DNA of 64,000 bases, from contig JABCPU010000009.1 in NCBI GenBank assembly GCA_016800925.1, positions 124,001-188,000 of the forward strand, in the 5' to 3' direction. Source of the DNA: Suillus spraguei. Lineage: Eukaryota > Basidiomycota > Agaricomycetes > Boletales > Suillaceae. Under the pieces are notes generated by a model. That model made no database searches, was not told the DNA's origin, and worked only from the letters and a program-made list of their open reading frames with translations. The position numbers and the translations under genes were made by a program. Positions 45,774 to 60,351 of this stretch are shown here, one piece after another (position 1 is the stretch's first letter; each line of letters opens with the position of its first letter).

Positions 45774-47332
45774 ATGTCTGAGTCATGCGTTCCTGTATGT
45801 GGTGGGGCATTCGAAAGTATTCCGATCATGTACAGTGACTTCCATATTTCTCTGCAAATTTGACAGTGGTTCGAATCTTAGTGATCTGGAGGATGCATTT
45901 AGCGAAGATGAGGCTCTACGACGTGCCCTAGCACAACAAATTCGAGTGGCGTGTATGGATGTTGGTTTTTTTTATGGTACGCTCACCATTCTATATGTCC
46001 ATCTCACATTTTGTGACGTCTACTCCAGTCAAGAACCATGGCATAGCTCAGCACTGTCTTGACGAAGTCCTGAAAGTAAACAAGGAGTACTACTCGCTTC
46101 CAGTTGAGGAGAAGATGAAAGTATGTCTATCTGAATACTGCACTTGACTGACTCCAAGAAGTATCCATGTCTAGCTTTATCATAACACTACACCAAATTT
46201 CAGAGGCTATTGCCCCCCACTAGAAGCGAACATCCAACCAGGGAACAGAGGTGACTTACACGAAGGTTTCCGTATCGGTTGGGAAGAGAAATCTGGACAT
46301 CCAGTGATTCAAAATGCTTCTCGTGATGGAGTGATGGCAGGTGCGAATGTTTGGCCGGATACACCTGAAGATTTTAGAACCGCTTGCATGGATTATTAGT
46401 CGAGTTGATGATCGCTTTTCGAGACATCATAAACTTATGATGCAGTCTTACAGTCACGCTGCCCTTTCCATCGGAAAGAAGTTGTTTTGCCTCTTTGCGC
46501 TGGCGCTCGACCTGCCCGAAACGTACTTCAACGATAAGGTAGGTCTCTGCACGGCCTAGTATGGTGATTAGCACAGGTCATATTTTATTTAAATAGACCG
46601 TGTATTCAGCCGCTACCATGCGTACCCTTCACTATCCGCCCCAGCCGGATGCTCCAGACGATAAAATACTGGGGATCGGAGCTCATACTGAGTGAGTTGT
46701 TTCGAAGCCATCTTGTTGATGCATGATCTTGACATCATTCCGTTTTAATAGTTTTGTGGTGAGTCTAAATATCTGAGCTCGTAAGATACTGAATCATGGA
46801 TAGTGTTTCACAATTCTCTGGCAACAAACAGGCCTCGAGGCTCTCCAAGTTTTAAACTCTCGTGAACAGTGGATCAATGTACCACCGCTGCCAGGGACGC
46901 TCGTTATCAAGTACGAGTGTTTTTCTTTCTTCCTATATAGTTTTTCTTGATTTGGTCACTAACACTGGACTATTATTAGTCTTGGAGATCAGTTTGCACG
47001 TTGGACAAGTGCGTAGACCCACTCCATTGTCTTTGGTGATTTGCACAGGATGCCGACCACGTTGCACAGACGACACCTTCAAGTCCACCGTGCATCGAGC
47101 CATCAACAGGAACATTGTTGATCGGTATTCCATTGCACTATTCTTCAGCACCGACTACGAGGTTAACATTGAGGCTAGTCAACTGAATATTTTTATACTT
47201 ATCTAATAGTCCTTATTCGATACATTACAGCCAATGCACACCTGCGTGACAGCTGAAAGACCAGCGATGTATCCGGCCATCACCGCTGGAGAGTATGTGA
47301 AGCAACGATTGAAAGCCATGTACAATGAGTAA
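45774..47332 (+). CDS. 2-oxoglutarate/Fe(II) dioxygenase, IPNS-like, copy 1
   Basis: Eleven exons are inferred, including 45774-45829, 45867-45975, 46029-46120, 46175-46398, ~46455-46538, 46597-46691, a 7-nt microexon 46752-46758, 46804-46910, 46980-47008, 47070-47173 and 47231-47332. The fold is a jelly-roll oxygenase: N-terminal VGFFYVKNHGI; iron ligands His and Asp in GAHTDF and distal His in STVHRA; 2-oxoglutarate contact RYS in DRYSI. It resembles fungal isopenicillin-N-synthase-like oxygenases that hydroxylate or desaturate small molecules. The first intron is only 37 nt, and the last has a GC donor (GAG-GCTAGT) where copy 2 has GT. It is not a TET/JBP-type oxygenase. The substrate is unknown. 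Confidence 0.87.
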
Positions 47333-47464
47333 ATTGTAGTTGCTATATTAGAGTACCTCGGATGCAGATTTCGAATATGATGTACAAACTTTATCTTATC
47401 TTGTTCGGAACAATATACGGAAACACTTCCATCTTCTTCCTTCCCGCCTTCTTCATTGAAGGTT

Positions 47465-49020
47465 ATGTCTTTAACAGAGTCGGCGTCCGTTATTTATGGC
47501 GCTTTTCAAGACATACCCGTAATGTCTGTTTACCGGTCGTCAAGTTCGCGTGTCAAACACGATTTTGCTGACTTTATTGCAGCGATCTTTCCCGTGCAAC
47601 GAGTCCGGATGATAACGAGAGGAAAGCCCTTGCGTATCAAATACGCGATGCATGTATGAACGTAGGGTTTTTCTATGGTAAGCCTCTTGTAGACGCATGG
47701 AAACAACTCTTCTGCGACGTCACGATCGGTTTCTTTACATTTGCTGGCAGTCAAGAACCATGGGATACCACCGGAATGCATAGACAATGTCCTCGAAGTC
47801 AACAAGAAGTACTTCAAGCTTCCAACAGAGGAGAAGCTTAAGGTGTCGATCATGATGCTCTTACTTCTATTTCAGAACTACTGATCGATAGCGTTTTTGT
47901 ATAGCTCAACCACAAGAACGTCGCCAACTTCAAAGGATACACACCACTTCTCGATGCCAATATTGAACCTGGGAATAGAGGTGACCTGCACGAGGCATTC
48001 CAAATTGGCTGGGAGGAGCTCGAGGCGAAGGCCCATGATGAAAAGCGTGCTCATGATGGTGCCATGGCGGGCGCTAATGTATGGCCCGAGCGTCCCGAAG
48101 AGTATAGAGAAGGCATGTTGAAATACTAGTGAGTACTACTCTCGCCTTGATGGGCGACATGTACACTTATTTTTTTCGTGAGCCATGCGGCAGTAGCTGT
48201 AGGAAAGATACTTTTTCCACTATTCGCACTATCTTTGGATTTGCCGGAGCGATATTTTGACGACAAGGTGCAGTACTATCGCAATGCATGTTATGTGATC
48301 CTCATTAAATGTTTTGCAGACGAAGAACTCGGCTGCCATTATGAACACATTGCACTACCCCCCACAGACAGGTCCTGCAGACGACCGTATCGTCGGCATA
48401 GGTGCCCACACGGAGTGTGTGATTCGTTGCTAACTTCTTTCATCATACTAATGCCTTGTAAAAAATTAGCTTTGAGGTGCGATTCAGTCACCTCAGAATT
48501 CTCCCATGATTCGCATCGATTGTGTTGCAGTGTTTCACGATACTCTGGCAACAGCCAGGAATCCAAGCGCTCCAGGTGCTAAATTCCCAGAAAGAATGGA
48601 TCAAAGCCCCACCTATTGACGGAACGCTGGTTATCAAGTGAGCAGATTCTCTCTTAACTCGCTTTCAATGACTTATTGTCTTCTACAAGCCTGGGTGACC
48701 AATTCGCTAGGTGGACAAGTACGTTTTCGCACTATGCCATGACCTCATCTCAGCGTTCGTTTTTAGATGATATTTTCAAGTCTACGGTCCATCGAGCTGT
48801 CAATAGGAATGGTGTTGACCGATATTCTATCCCCCTTTTCTTCGGCACTGATTACGATGTTAACATCGAGGTTCGTACTTATTTATTGGCTAAATACTCG
48901 ATAACTGAGATGGTTGAGTAGCCTATTGCAAGTTGTGTATCTGCCGAGCGACCCGCGAGGTATGGACCTGTATTAGCCGGGGAATATGTCAATCAGCGCT
49001 TGAAGGAAATGTATTACTAG
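47465..49020 (+). CDS. 2-oxoglutarate/Fe(II) dioxygenase, IPNS-like, copy 2
   Basis: It starts only 132 bp after copy 1 with the same exon layout: 47465-47523, 47583-47677, 47751-47842, 47905-48128, 48183-48267, 48320-48414, microexon 48470-48476, 48531-48637, 48690-48718, 48767-48870 and 48922-49020. Sites match copy 1: VGFFYVKNHGIPPE, GAHTDFE (with Asp and Phe supplied partly by the microexon), STVHRAVNR and DRYSI. All introns are GT-AG and the frame is intact. The pair arose by tandem duplication. The two may act on consecutive or similar substrates; the neighbouring terpene synthase makes a terpenoid substrate possible but unproven. Confidence 0.9.
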
Positions 49021-49289
49021 ACGATCTGAACTTGTAACTTTATCAATCATATTCATACTTAGTCTCGTATGAGCGCGCAGAACATGAGGGTTAGGCACAG
49101 TGAGATTCAATTCTGCGGGAACTCTCATGCAAACGTGATGTATGTCTGTGATGGATTGTAAGTGCACTTATACTAGCAGTCCCTCGATGTTTTGCAAACA
49201 CAAGCACCATATATAGCTGGATTGCACTGGCAACACGAACACGACGCATGACAGCACTCATAGCTCAAGAAAGTACAAGATATAGAAGC

Positions 49290-52185
49290 CTATTTCTCCA
49301 CTGGCAATCTTTTATAATTTCGCTGGTTTTGCGAACACAGCTCAAAAGTTGTCAACCACGCTGCATCACGCCGCAGCAGGGTGAGTCGCCAACCATCCAC
49401 TCTGTAGAAAAAATTCATGTTCAGAGAATTACTCAAATCAAGGATACGCTCCATAATGCTTACGCTGAAGACACCATCGTGGTGCTGCCAGTCGCATATG
49501 TAGACAGGACGATCCTTGTCCTCTCCATGTTCAGCAACAGCAGTCGACACCAGAGAAATTTCTATGGGAGTAGCATTGCGAGAAGTGGTTTGGTGGCTTG
49601 GTATCTTGGGGGTCTCCATGCCTCCCTCAGCCCTGGCAAGCTCTGTGCCAGTAGCATCCACAATCTTTCCAAAGAACTCTCCCTTGATGTGAGCGAGCGT
49701 CTGGTCGAATGTAGCCGTCGTTTCGCCGTCGGCGTTTGATTTCATGATACTCTCGATCAAGGCGGGAGGAATGGGAATAATGCCGTGGATTACAGTTCCC
49801 GCCTCACGACGCAGAGTGCACCCTTTACAAGGGGAATGGTCTGGCCGAGCAAAGACTGTGACGGTACCTATGAGCTGCGAAGCCGAATTGTCGTTTCCTT
49901 TATGGTAGAGCTGGAATGAATAGGAGCTATTGAAAGCATGCTCCAAAAGTCTCACATGCACAGCAAATGTGCGATATTCAGGAATAACGGAATGGTCTGC
50001 TGGCACGGCGGGATGGTCCTTGTCTGGAACAGGAAGTTGCGTCCAAGCGGGCGCCGCCACTTGTTGCGCCGCGGTTTGTGGATCAAACCCGTAGTAGGCC
50101 GCAATCTTCTTGCGTGCCAAGGCACGCTCGTCGGATGACACAGCAGCTCGATCAACTTTAATGCCTGAAAACTCGGGATACGAATAATCTGTCCTAGATG
50201 AGCTTGTGTCATCCCATAGACAAGATTGCTACGTACACTTTGGGTAAGCATCCGCATGCAAAAATCGAGCTTGAGAAGAGGTCCAGTAATCTCCTTGTTC
50301 GGTTCGGAATGGTTGGAGTGGTCCATCTGGAAGGAGCTGTGCGTTGTAAACTTGCGCATATGTACCGAGTTGCTAAAAAGACAATTACTGAGTGCTTGCA
50401 TCAGGACATCGTCCCAGTCAATACCTGTGTCCAAGGGTATGATTTCCCATTGAGTTCATACCCGCTATCCATCCAATACTCAGTGTAGCACCACTCCCAT
50501 AAAGCCACTTTGGGAATTCAGTAACAAGAAAACACCCCTAAACAAAATGATACATACACAATCTGTCGACATTCGAATGATGAACTAGAGGGGAAAGCCA
50601 TGTAAGTTATGTATGTGTGTCGCTTGCGCCTAATTACGCACGGAAAAACAATGGATCGAAGCCGGCCTATTTAAAGAGAGCTCAACATCACTGTGGTGGA
50701 TGAGAAGAGTCACTTACGTAGTCTGGGGCACTCTGCAAGTGGGTTTAATGAAGATCAACACTAGTATCGTTCGTACATAAGAATTTACAACTAACCATAT
50801 GACCGGTTCCACCCTAAGTCATCCCTGGAGTAAATATATTTCAAAGGTCGGAAAAAATGTATGTCACCTACAGCCAATGTATGAACAGCATCATGCACGC
50901 CCTCAAGCGACCCAGAGTTGAAATTATCCATTTCCCTCTTCGACTGCGTAGTATGATTGGAAAATTCGTCCCAGCTATCAAGATATCAGTCATAACACAA
51001 GTTGAGCGAAAGCTAAGACGTACGCTAATGCAGAATCTTCGTCATCATTTACTACAAAGAGCTGAGCGACTTTGTTTCTTAGATCCTTTGCTCCGGCTTT
51101 GAAGGCCCTTACAAAGTCCGAATCAGTTCCCGCGTCGCGCAACATGTCTTGATCAATTCGTACTTTTGCAACTGGTCTACATTGCTACCTTCAGGGTTCG
51201 CAGTACTGGTGGCATAGCGGTATGTCCTGTGCCACTTGGAGAAGTATGCCACTTGTCCCGTCTGCCAACCACATAATGTTGAGCAAGTTCAGCGATATAG
51301 AAAGGCAGAGTATCATACCCTGAGCGTCTCGTCGGCAAAGTCGGATGGGATCCCATCAACGAACGAGAAAAATGACAGAGGATTATCAACGATTTGTTTT
51401 TGACCTCCAGCGGTCACGATTTCCACTTTTTCTTCGTATAGAACAGGAGGAAGGCCATTCTCGGAAACATCCTTCTCGGCCCAATCCCAGTATCTGAGTG
51501 GAGTTTAATCGTCTGAATAGTGTCGTAAACGACTTAACACGCACGGAAAGCGCAGTTCCTTGGCAGCCTTGAGCCACACCCCGCATTCATGCGGGTTTTT
51601 AGCTTCGATGTCGTGGGCTAACTGATCAGCGACATTTCCGATGGATTGCTACATAAAATTGAGCAACATGTCAGTCACGATCATTTGTTGAGCATACCTC
51701 TAGAAGCATGACGTATGGGCGGTGCCAAGTAGGAAAAACAACGGCACCGTGACTGCACAAAGATTCCAAAATTGACAATGCGAGAGAGCGTACAATAACT
51801 TACCTGCAATAACCTGTCGCAAGCAACGTTATCAGGTTGTGGAAAACTACGATGGAAACGACAAAATACCTCCGAACCTGGCAGGAACAGGATTGGTATC
51901 TTTCTTATCAGTGGCACTATAGTCAGTTGAGGTATCTTTGTTGCGGTCGCCTGCCCATTCGATGAAGGGCCTTCCGTGAATCGACGCAATTTCCATGAAA
52001 GTGCCTGCAGGCTCTTCCATGACTTGGGGAGCATCGGGACGCTGCTGGATTGCGGCAAAGGCAAGGATGAACAATGCAAATTGGTAGGGATGGTCCTTCT
52101 GCAGAGTCTCGATAGGCAAGCGATCAAATACGCCTCCAGTGCCCTTGCGGCCAATCACAGGGTAGTGGTATTCGACAGAGCTCAT
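49290..52185 (-). CDS. Tyrosinase (polyphenol oxidase) with C-terminal domain
   Basis: Start Met at 52185 (MSSVEYHYPVIG). A multi-exon gene running to the stop at 49290. Type-3 copper sites: CuA His in SIHGRPF, YCSHGAV and FPTWHRPY, with Cys two residues before the second His as in the Cys-His thioether of fungal tyrosinases; CuB His in GVHDAVH and in LHHSNVDR, the latter rebuilt across a splice near 50.6 kb. YWDWAEKD lies between them (about 51.49 kb). After the core comes a linker (YYGFDPQ) and a C-terminal domain with CKGC, which in fungi keeps the enzyme latent until cleaved. The reaction is ortho-hydroxylation of monophenols and oxidation of catechols (melanin). No signal peptide is seen, so it is probably intracellular. 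Confidence 0.9.
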
Positions 52186-54457
52186 TATTGAAGTAGATTG
52201 AAGAGCAACAGGATACAAGAGTTGACCTGGCGTTCCATCGTCTTGTGAGAGTTGTATTTGAATGCCCACTGCAGGTACATAGATAGAGCCTACTTACGTG
52301 GAGCAGTCAGTCAGATACCGCGGCCCTGACTAACGATATCCACTTGCGGGAAATATCGAAACACGTTTGACTGAAAGCTGGCTGGATCGGGGTAGAGGTT
52401 TGTCGATTCTTGATGCCCTATCCTTGAACGGTCAGGACCCGTCCCTATACCTGACCACTGAAGCATCAGAAACGAGTATTATGTGTACCGTCAGTGTGTT
52501 AGAGAGGATTTGTATGGTTCCTGGACGCACTAAGGACGACCGCTTTCTCAGTAACTTCAGTAGAAAGATAGCTCAAGTACTTATGAAGACAATCAACCTG
52601 AACGTAAGAAGTAGCTGAGAAGCCTACCACGGAAGGTCATCCCTCTCGTTGGCCAGTCACGGCATATCCGAGCTATCGAACATTTCCAGGACTGCTTTGG
52701 GCGTGAAAATTACCTTCAACTTTCGCAAACTGCTGGCAGAATTTGGAGAAGGGGGTAAGATCTTTTCTCATGCCCCTCATTCACCGCTAGCGTGGAGGTA
52801 AGATTAGTTAGGGAGAAAGGGGGGAGTGGGAATCCGTGGGATGACCGTGAATGTTTCAGATTAGGTAGAATTCTTGGCTATGGCACAGTGAATGAGTGGG
52901 AATGGGAACTGGCACTCTTCTCTAGCTTCACGTGTTAGATATTCATCCTTGCTCTTGGAGTGCCGTGCTGTGAGTGCGGGAGTTAATATGAGGCATCGTG
53001 GACACTGTCACACTGGACAATACTCCGAAGAATCAATAAATTTCTACCCACTGGCAGATGACCATGCCAGCTGCTAGGACTGCCTTTTACAGCCAAGTAA
53101 AGGGGGGGAAAAATCTCCGTCCTCCTGGCCCGATGACCCTTTTTGGACTATAAAGGTTTGTCAGCAGTCATCGGTCCGAGACTCCGAGTCGTTTTCTGTT
53201 ACCTCCTCGTGACCTCGTCCAGCTCGTCCTCAATGCTCATGGCTTCTAGTTCATCCTCAGTTATCAATCAAACTACTGTGTCTTGTCCTCGACCTATCCT
53301 ACTCGTTGAGATCGCGAGCTTGCAGACTATGGGACGTCTGTAGTATCATCATGTGTCCTGCATCGAGTTTTTAGAGGTCTCTTGGGAGTGTGTCTTTGTG
53401 CAATCAATATTCTATTGGTTCGCTCGACGCTACTACCTATGGCGGCGCTGAATGACTGGTTGATTTTACGACGCTTAACTTAGAGCAATACGCTGAGGTT
53501 GTGCGCGCGCATTCCATTTGTGTGTCCTCATTCCATCACCCGAGGATCAATCGGTCATGTTCGTGATTTGCTTCGCGTACATCCAAATTTAAAGTTTTTA
53601 GAAGCCTGGAATATTAACACTACACTGACTTCGTGTATATCTTCCAGAGCTTCCGACTCAGGATGACAGAACTTGCAATGGGTGCTTTCCTTTCGTGTTC
53701 TTGTCCAACGTATACTTTTCTCGTCATTGCATCCTCACTACGCACTTTTTATATGTGCTTCGCCGCAACAGGTGCTCGCGGGGAGTTATCCATTTTCTCA
53801 CGATATCCTGTTAACCTCATTGCATTATGCATACAGCTCTCCAACTCTATCCAATACACACCAGACCTCCACAATTACTATCATTTTCAAGAAGACCTGC
53901 GACTTTACACATTCCACATTTTAGCCTTAACTGAGGATGGCCTAGTCCGCATCGTACCTCATGATTGGCCCCCAACCTACTTTTTGACATTGTCTTTGCT
54001 GAGGCGATGTGCAGGTCATGGAGGCTCCAGGCTTATTTAAACAGATAATCCCTACCTGGAGCATCCAAACCATTGAGATAGAACTGGAGACTACCAGTCG
54101 TGATGTATCCGTACCATTCGTGATTGGAAGACTATATGTACCAATATTCCTCAAGGTAATATCACTCAGGCTTTTCATGCCGTGGACTATGCCGGGTTTC
54201 TTGGTTATTGCTTCCTGTATCATTGTCTCTTGCATGTGTAGTATTTTATCAATTTCTCACATGTCTCTCAGCATTTCGCGTGCACTTTTCTTTCCAGTCC
54301 ATACACATCCAGATCTTTGTCGACTCCCAGTAATCATCACCGCAGTTTCAAGCAGTCCAAAACATCAGACTCGAAGGTGATGTATGTACTATGTGCCAGT
54401 CAGCAACGGACTTAGGCTAGCAACCTGTATACAATATTTTACAGTAAGTAACGAGTA
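52186..54457. other. Intergenic; possible decayed F-box/LRR-like fragments
   Basis: No complete gene. On the plus strand, PRPILLVEIASLQTMG (about 53280-53330), VRDLLRVHPNLKFLEAWNIN (about 53560-53620) and a hydrophobic stretch to 54040 look like pieces of a basidiomycete F-box/leucine-rich-repeat protein. They lie in different frames without a clean exon chain. A TATAAAGG motif occurs near 53150. The left part probably holds the tyrosinase promoter. Confidence 0.3.
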
Positions 54458-56606
<2,149 letters not shown>

Positions 56607-56780
56607 GGTTTTTTTTGGTTGAGTCTAGGCAAGTTAAGGCGCAGAAAGAAATGATCCAAATCTATCCGATTACCGATATCACAGGAGGCAATTTGCCTAA
56701 TATATAAGTCCATATGGGTACACGAACAGACACATCAGCACAATAACATCATTGACAGGTACTTGAATCAGCTTATACGA

Positions 56781-57784
56781 TCACATGAAGTCCTCTTCGA
56801 TAGCTTTCCCAGTAAGCTTCGGTGCATCAGGATCCTCCTCGACTTGGAATAATAAATCGTACGAGCGGGAAGCCTTCTCCGCTGCTCTAGCCTTGGCTAC
56901 TTCTGCTTCAGCTTTTTTCTGCATTCTTAAATCAGTGGTTGACTGAACGTGAGATGATGTGAAGCGAACATTCTGAGCAGCTATAGCTCTTTTCTCTGCG
57001 TTCTCTTTCTTGATGCGGTCTACCCGTTCTTGTTCATGATCTACATCCTTCTCGACTTTTGTCTTATTGAGACGGTTCACGATTGGATTTTCTCGCTTTT
57101 GGATATGAACTGAGGGGGTGCTGAGCAATAAAAATGATCAAATAGGGAACTTGAGAACCTCTTTTAACCTGTAAATCGACAACATTCAGCCGGTAGCGGC
57201 GATCAAGAGATAAAGGCGTACGCACTTGTTTGTCATTATGAAACGACACCTGTCCTACGGCCATATCTCCAGATTTCTGGTATGAACATCTTCAGGTGGG
57301 CGGCCAGTGCATGCATTATGGTAGGCCCACCTTGAGGTTACTCCCTGGAGTGTAAATAATGGTGAGGTTGTCTTTCTTATTTCCTACACATCCAAGATCG
57401 ATCTTTGGGTAATAAACGTCCTGAATATGCTCACAAACCTTCAATCGAATTAGCTTTCACTAGCTGCGCACAATCAGTTAAAAGCGTCTGGGGGATGCTG
57501 TCCCAGGTCATGGTCGGTGGCATGCGAAGATAGACGTGCGCTGAGGATAGCTTATCAACATGGAACCACACATCCTGAGGCCATGCATATTTAATCAAAT
57601 CTTCGTCTGATCTGGGATGGTGAACTTCAGTGTGTTATGTGATGAATGCTGCTTTGCTCACTCTCGACCTTATCCTTGCCCATGTAAACCATTGCTGGCG
57701 GATCAACCGCTATACCACGAATGAGTATTACAGAAACTTGATCTGACAGAAAGGCCTACCAGTGGAAGTGAAGAAGAGGACCAT
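56781..57784 (-). CDS. CCDC25/Jlp2-like protein (NFACT-R domain)
   Basis: ATG at 57784 ([19 protein letters not shown] after splicing). Exons rebuild [60 protein letters not shown], then a charged coiled coil ([20 protein letters not shown]) and a C-terminus [18 protein letters not shown]. The order matches the conserved eukaryotic CCDC25 family (yeast Jlp2), about 200-220 residues. The N-terminal fold is related to the nucleic-acid-binding NFACT-R domain of ribosome quality-control factors. The molecular role in fungi is poorly defined. Six or so exons; the intron after the second exon uses donor GTGAGC. Confidence 0.88.
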
Positions 57785-58101
57785 TACACTTGCGACTTGA
57801 TGTAGAAGTTCAGAACGATGTAGAGAACTAGATTTGCGGATGAAAGAGCGTGAGAAACGTCGGGTGCTGTCCTTGCATGCGAACCACGACGAGCGCTTAC
57901 TTACCGGTGACATCCACTTGTTACAGGCTTACCTCGAGCTCTATCTCCATCTGCTTTATTTTGCTGTTCTGACTGTTTATAAAAACGTTTAGAATATCTC
58001 ATTTGTGCGTCTTGATTTTACTTTTTGACAGAGTCTTCCTGATTCTTCCAACAGAATCAATTGCGAGGTTTCTGTTACTTCAAGATATATTCTCAACCAG
58101 A
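57785..58101. promoter_or_regulatory. Shared upstream region of divergent genes
   Basis: The 317 bp between the start codons of the CCDC25-like gene (minus) and the RBM25-like gene (plus) must hold both promoters. It is T-rich toward the plus-strand start. No TATA box is evident. Confidence 0.4.
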
Positions 58102-60351
58102 ATGCAACCCATTCCAAATCGGTTAGGACTTGGTCTGCGTCCACCTTTGCCATCATATGGCCAGGGGCCCTCAATGTCAGCTCTCGCACAGCAGCAGCAA
58201 ATGCTTCACCAGGGCTTTGTCCCTCCTCAAGCACAGAAACTGACATCCCTGTTCGTCGGCTCAATATCTGGTGGTGTCACCGATAGCTTTCTGAACAGAC
58301 TTCTTGTGGTAAGGATCAGTTGTTCAAATCCTCCCATGTCAATCGCTTACAGCAGCTTCCCAGGCATGTGGCCCCGTCAAGTCCTTCAAGCGCCTGATCA
58401 CCCCAGCGAATAAGCCGCAGGGTTTTGGATTTGCTGAGTTTGAAGATCCTGACTCTGCATTACGATGTCTTGCTCTTTTGCAGGGTGTTGAATTACCGGC
58501 ACTCGAGGATGGGTGTGCGAACAAGAAATTACTGGTGCGTCGTGCTTTACATCTATTTCTCCCTTCAAGCCTACGTCGAATATCTAGATCAAAGCCGACG
58601 AGAAGACGAAGCTTTTTCTCGATGCATACTCTGCACAAAAAATGAAAACCGATGTAATTATTCCTCACACTCCTTACCTGATCGTCAATGAGTTAACGAA
58701 TGATGCGCTTAGGCTGATGAAACGATGTTACAACAAGCAAAAATGAAGGTTGATGAGTTAGTAGCAGAGATCAATCAGCAATCACAAGAAGCAGCCAACA
58801 GCGGTCTTCTTGACAAAGAAAAATATGTCATCCCCCCACATCTACACGATCTTCAAGAAGCCGATCTTCCTGAGACGCAGCGTGGTCTTGTCATATCTGA
58901 AATCGCCCAATTTCGTGAACGAGCCGCAAAGCGGGAACGGGAAAAGCTGCGTGACGTTCGTGACGCCATGCCTCAGCTTGCACCTACCCCAAGCGGACCA
59001 AAAGTCCGCGAGTGGGGAAAGCCACAAACCCCACAGTCACCACAGGGTGTTCCTGGTAAATCTGCTGCTCGCGGAAAGGATCCTCAGGGATACAACAAAC
59101 CTGTGGGATTTGTAAAAGCCGAGGATGGTGCCGCTGCTATAGGGTCTGATGATCGAAGTATGCCAGGCAAGGGCGGAAAGACGGACGAGGAACTTGAAAA
59201 GGACCGCAAGGAAGCCAGACGGCGAGACGAGGAGGTTTCCTTCCGAGATGTAAGTTACAGTAACTATTTCGTTAGATGCAGAATCGTCATGCTAACCTTG
59301 ACGATCTAGCGCGAACGTCGCTACGAGCCCCGAGAGCGCACCCGTATAGCAGCTCTGGAACGTTCGATAGCCCGTCAGACCGCAATTAAAGAGGCAGAAG
59401 AGCGGGATCGTGTTGAGATGCAAGCTCGTCTAGATGTCTGGGATGATGATGAAAGTGATGAATTGTTTTACGTTGACAGGTGCGTCTACAAGTCTGTGTT
59501 CCGTGTCTTCGCTCATAGTCTACGTCAGAACACGGTGGAGGCAGACCCGTTCCCGTAGGCTTGCTGCAGAGGAAGCAACCGATGCTGAGTCTCGCGTCTA
59601 TGAAGAACGTGAGACAGAGAATCTTCGTGTCGAGTCCGAGAAATTCCTCGCACGCCAGATGGAGGACATGCAAGCTCTTGCCGAAGAGCAGCGGAAAGCA
59701 GGCATGCTTCTTGATGACGGTGCGCCAGTCAAGCTTAGCGTGTCACTGAACCCCCCGCCTGTCAAGGCAGAACCCATTCCAAAGGACACGAAACCGACTG
59801 TGTTCGGGCAGGAAGAGGAGGAGGAAGAGGGCATCAAGAAGCGGAAGGTACCGCTCGTTAAGCTTGACTTCAGCGCTACCGAGGGCGAGAAGGCCAAAGA
59901 ACGCCTCCAGATGATCAAGGAATCTGTGCCCCACAATAAGGAGGCACTATTCAAGGCGAAAGTCAGGTGGGACGGTGTTTCAGATGTAAGGATTGGATTT
60001 TTCGTGTACAAGCTGCTTGCTAATAATATGTCATAGCCCATGATTGACCGCAAGCTAGAGCCATTGATACGACGTCAGATGGTAAACTATCTCGGTGAAC
60101 TAGAGGATGACGACCTCGTCATGTTTGTCGTGGAACACCTTAAGGATCATAAGGGACCTCAGAAGCTTATCGAAGGATTGGAGCCGGTGCGCCTTGCATA
60201 TAATTGGTGTACTTGTCACTTACTAAACACTTTTGGACAGGTTTTGGAAGAAGAAGCCCAAGAATTCACCATCAGCATCTGGAGACAGATAATCTTCGAG
60301 AGCATGGCATACGGTGAAGGCCTGCACACGGAAAAGCTGATGGTCGATTGA
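58102..60351 (+). CDS. RBM25-like splicing factor (RRM plus PWI)
   Basis: Eight exons: 58102-58308, 58364-58534, 58588-58653, 58713-59249, 59310-59479, 59529-59985, 60037-60186 and 60241-60351. N-terminal Gln/Pro-rich MQPIPNRLGLGLRPP. RRM with RNP2 LTSLFVGSISG and RNP1 KPQGFGFAEFEDPD. A long charged middle region with RERRYEPRERTRI-type Arg/Glu stretches. PWI domain at the C-terminus (PLIRRQMVNYLGELEDDDLV, then IWRQIIFESMAYGEGL). This is the architecture of RBM25 (Snu71 in yeast), a U1 snRNP-associated regulator of splicing in the nucleus. All frames are open. Confidence 0.92.

Noticed and set aside
45774..49020. TET/JBP-type DNA-modifying dioxygenases, which in fungi can associate with KDZ elements
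   Set aside because: The two genes show IPNS-like motifs (GAHTDF, STVHRA, DRYSI) and sit far from the KDZ element; no TET/JBP signature is seen.
53633..54380. Plus-strand frames of 123-135 codons
   Set aside because: Hydrophobic but without a consistent exon chain; at most remnants of an F-box/LRR gene, so not listed as a gene.
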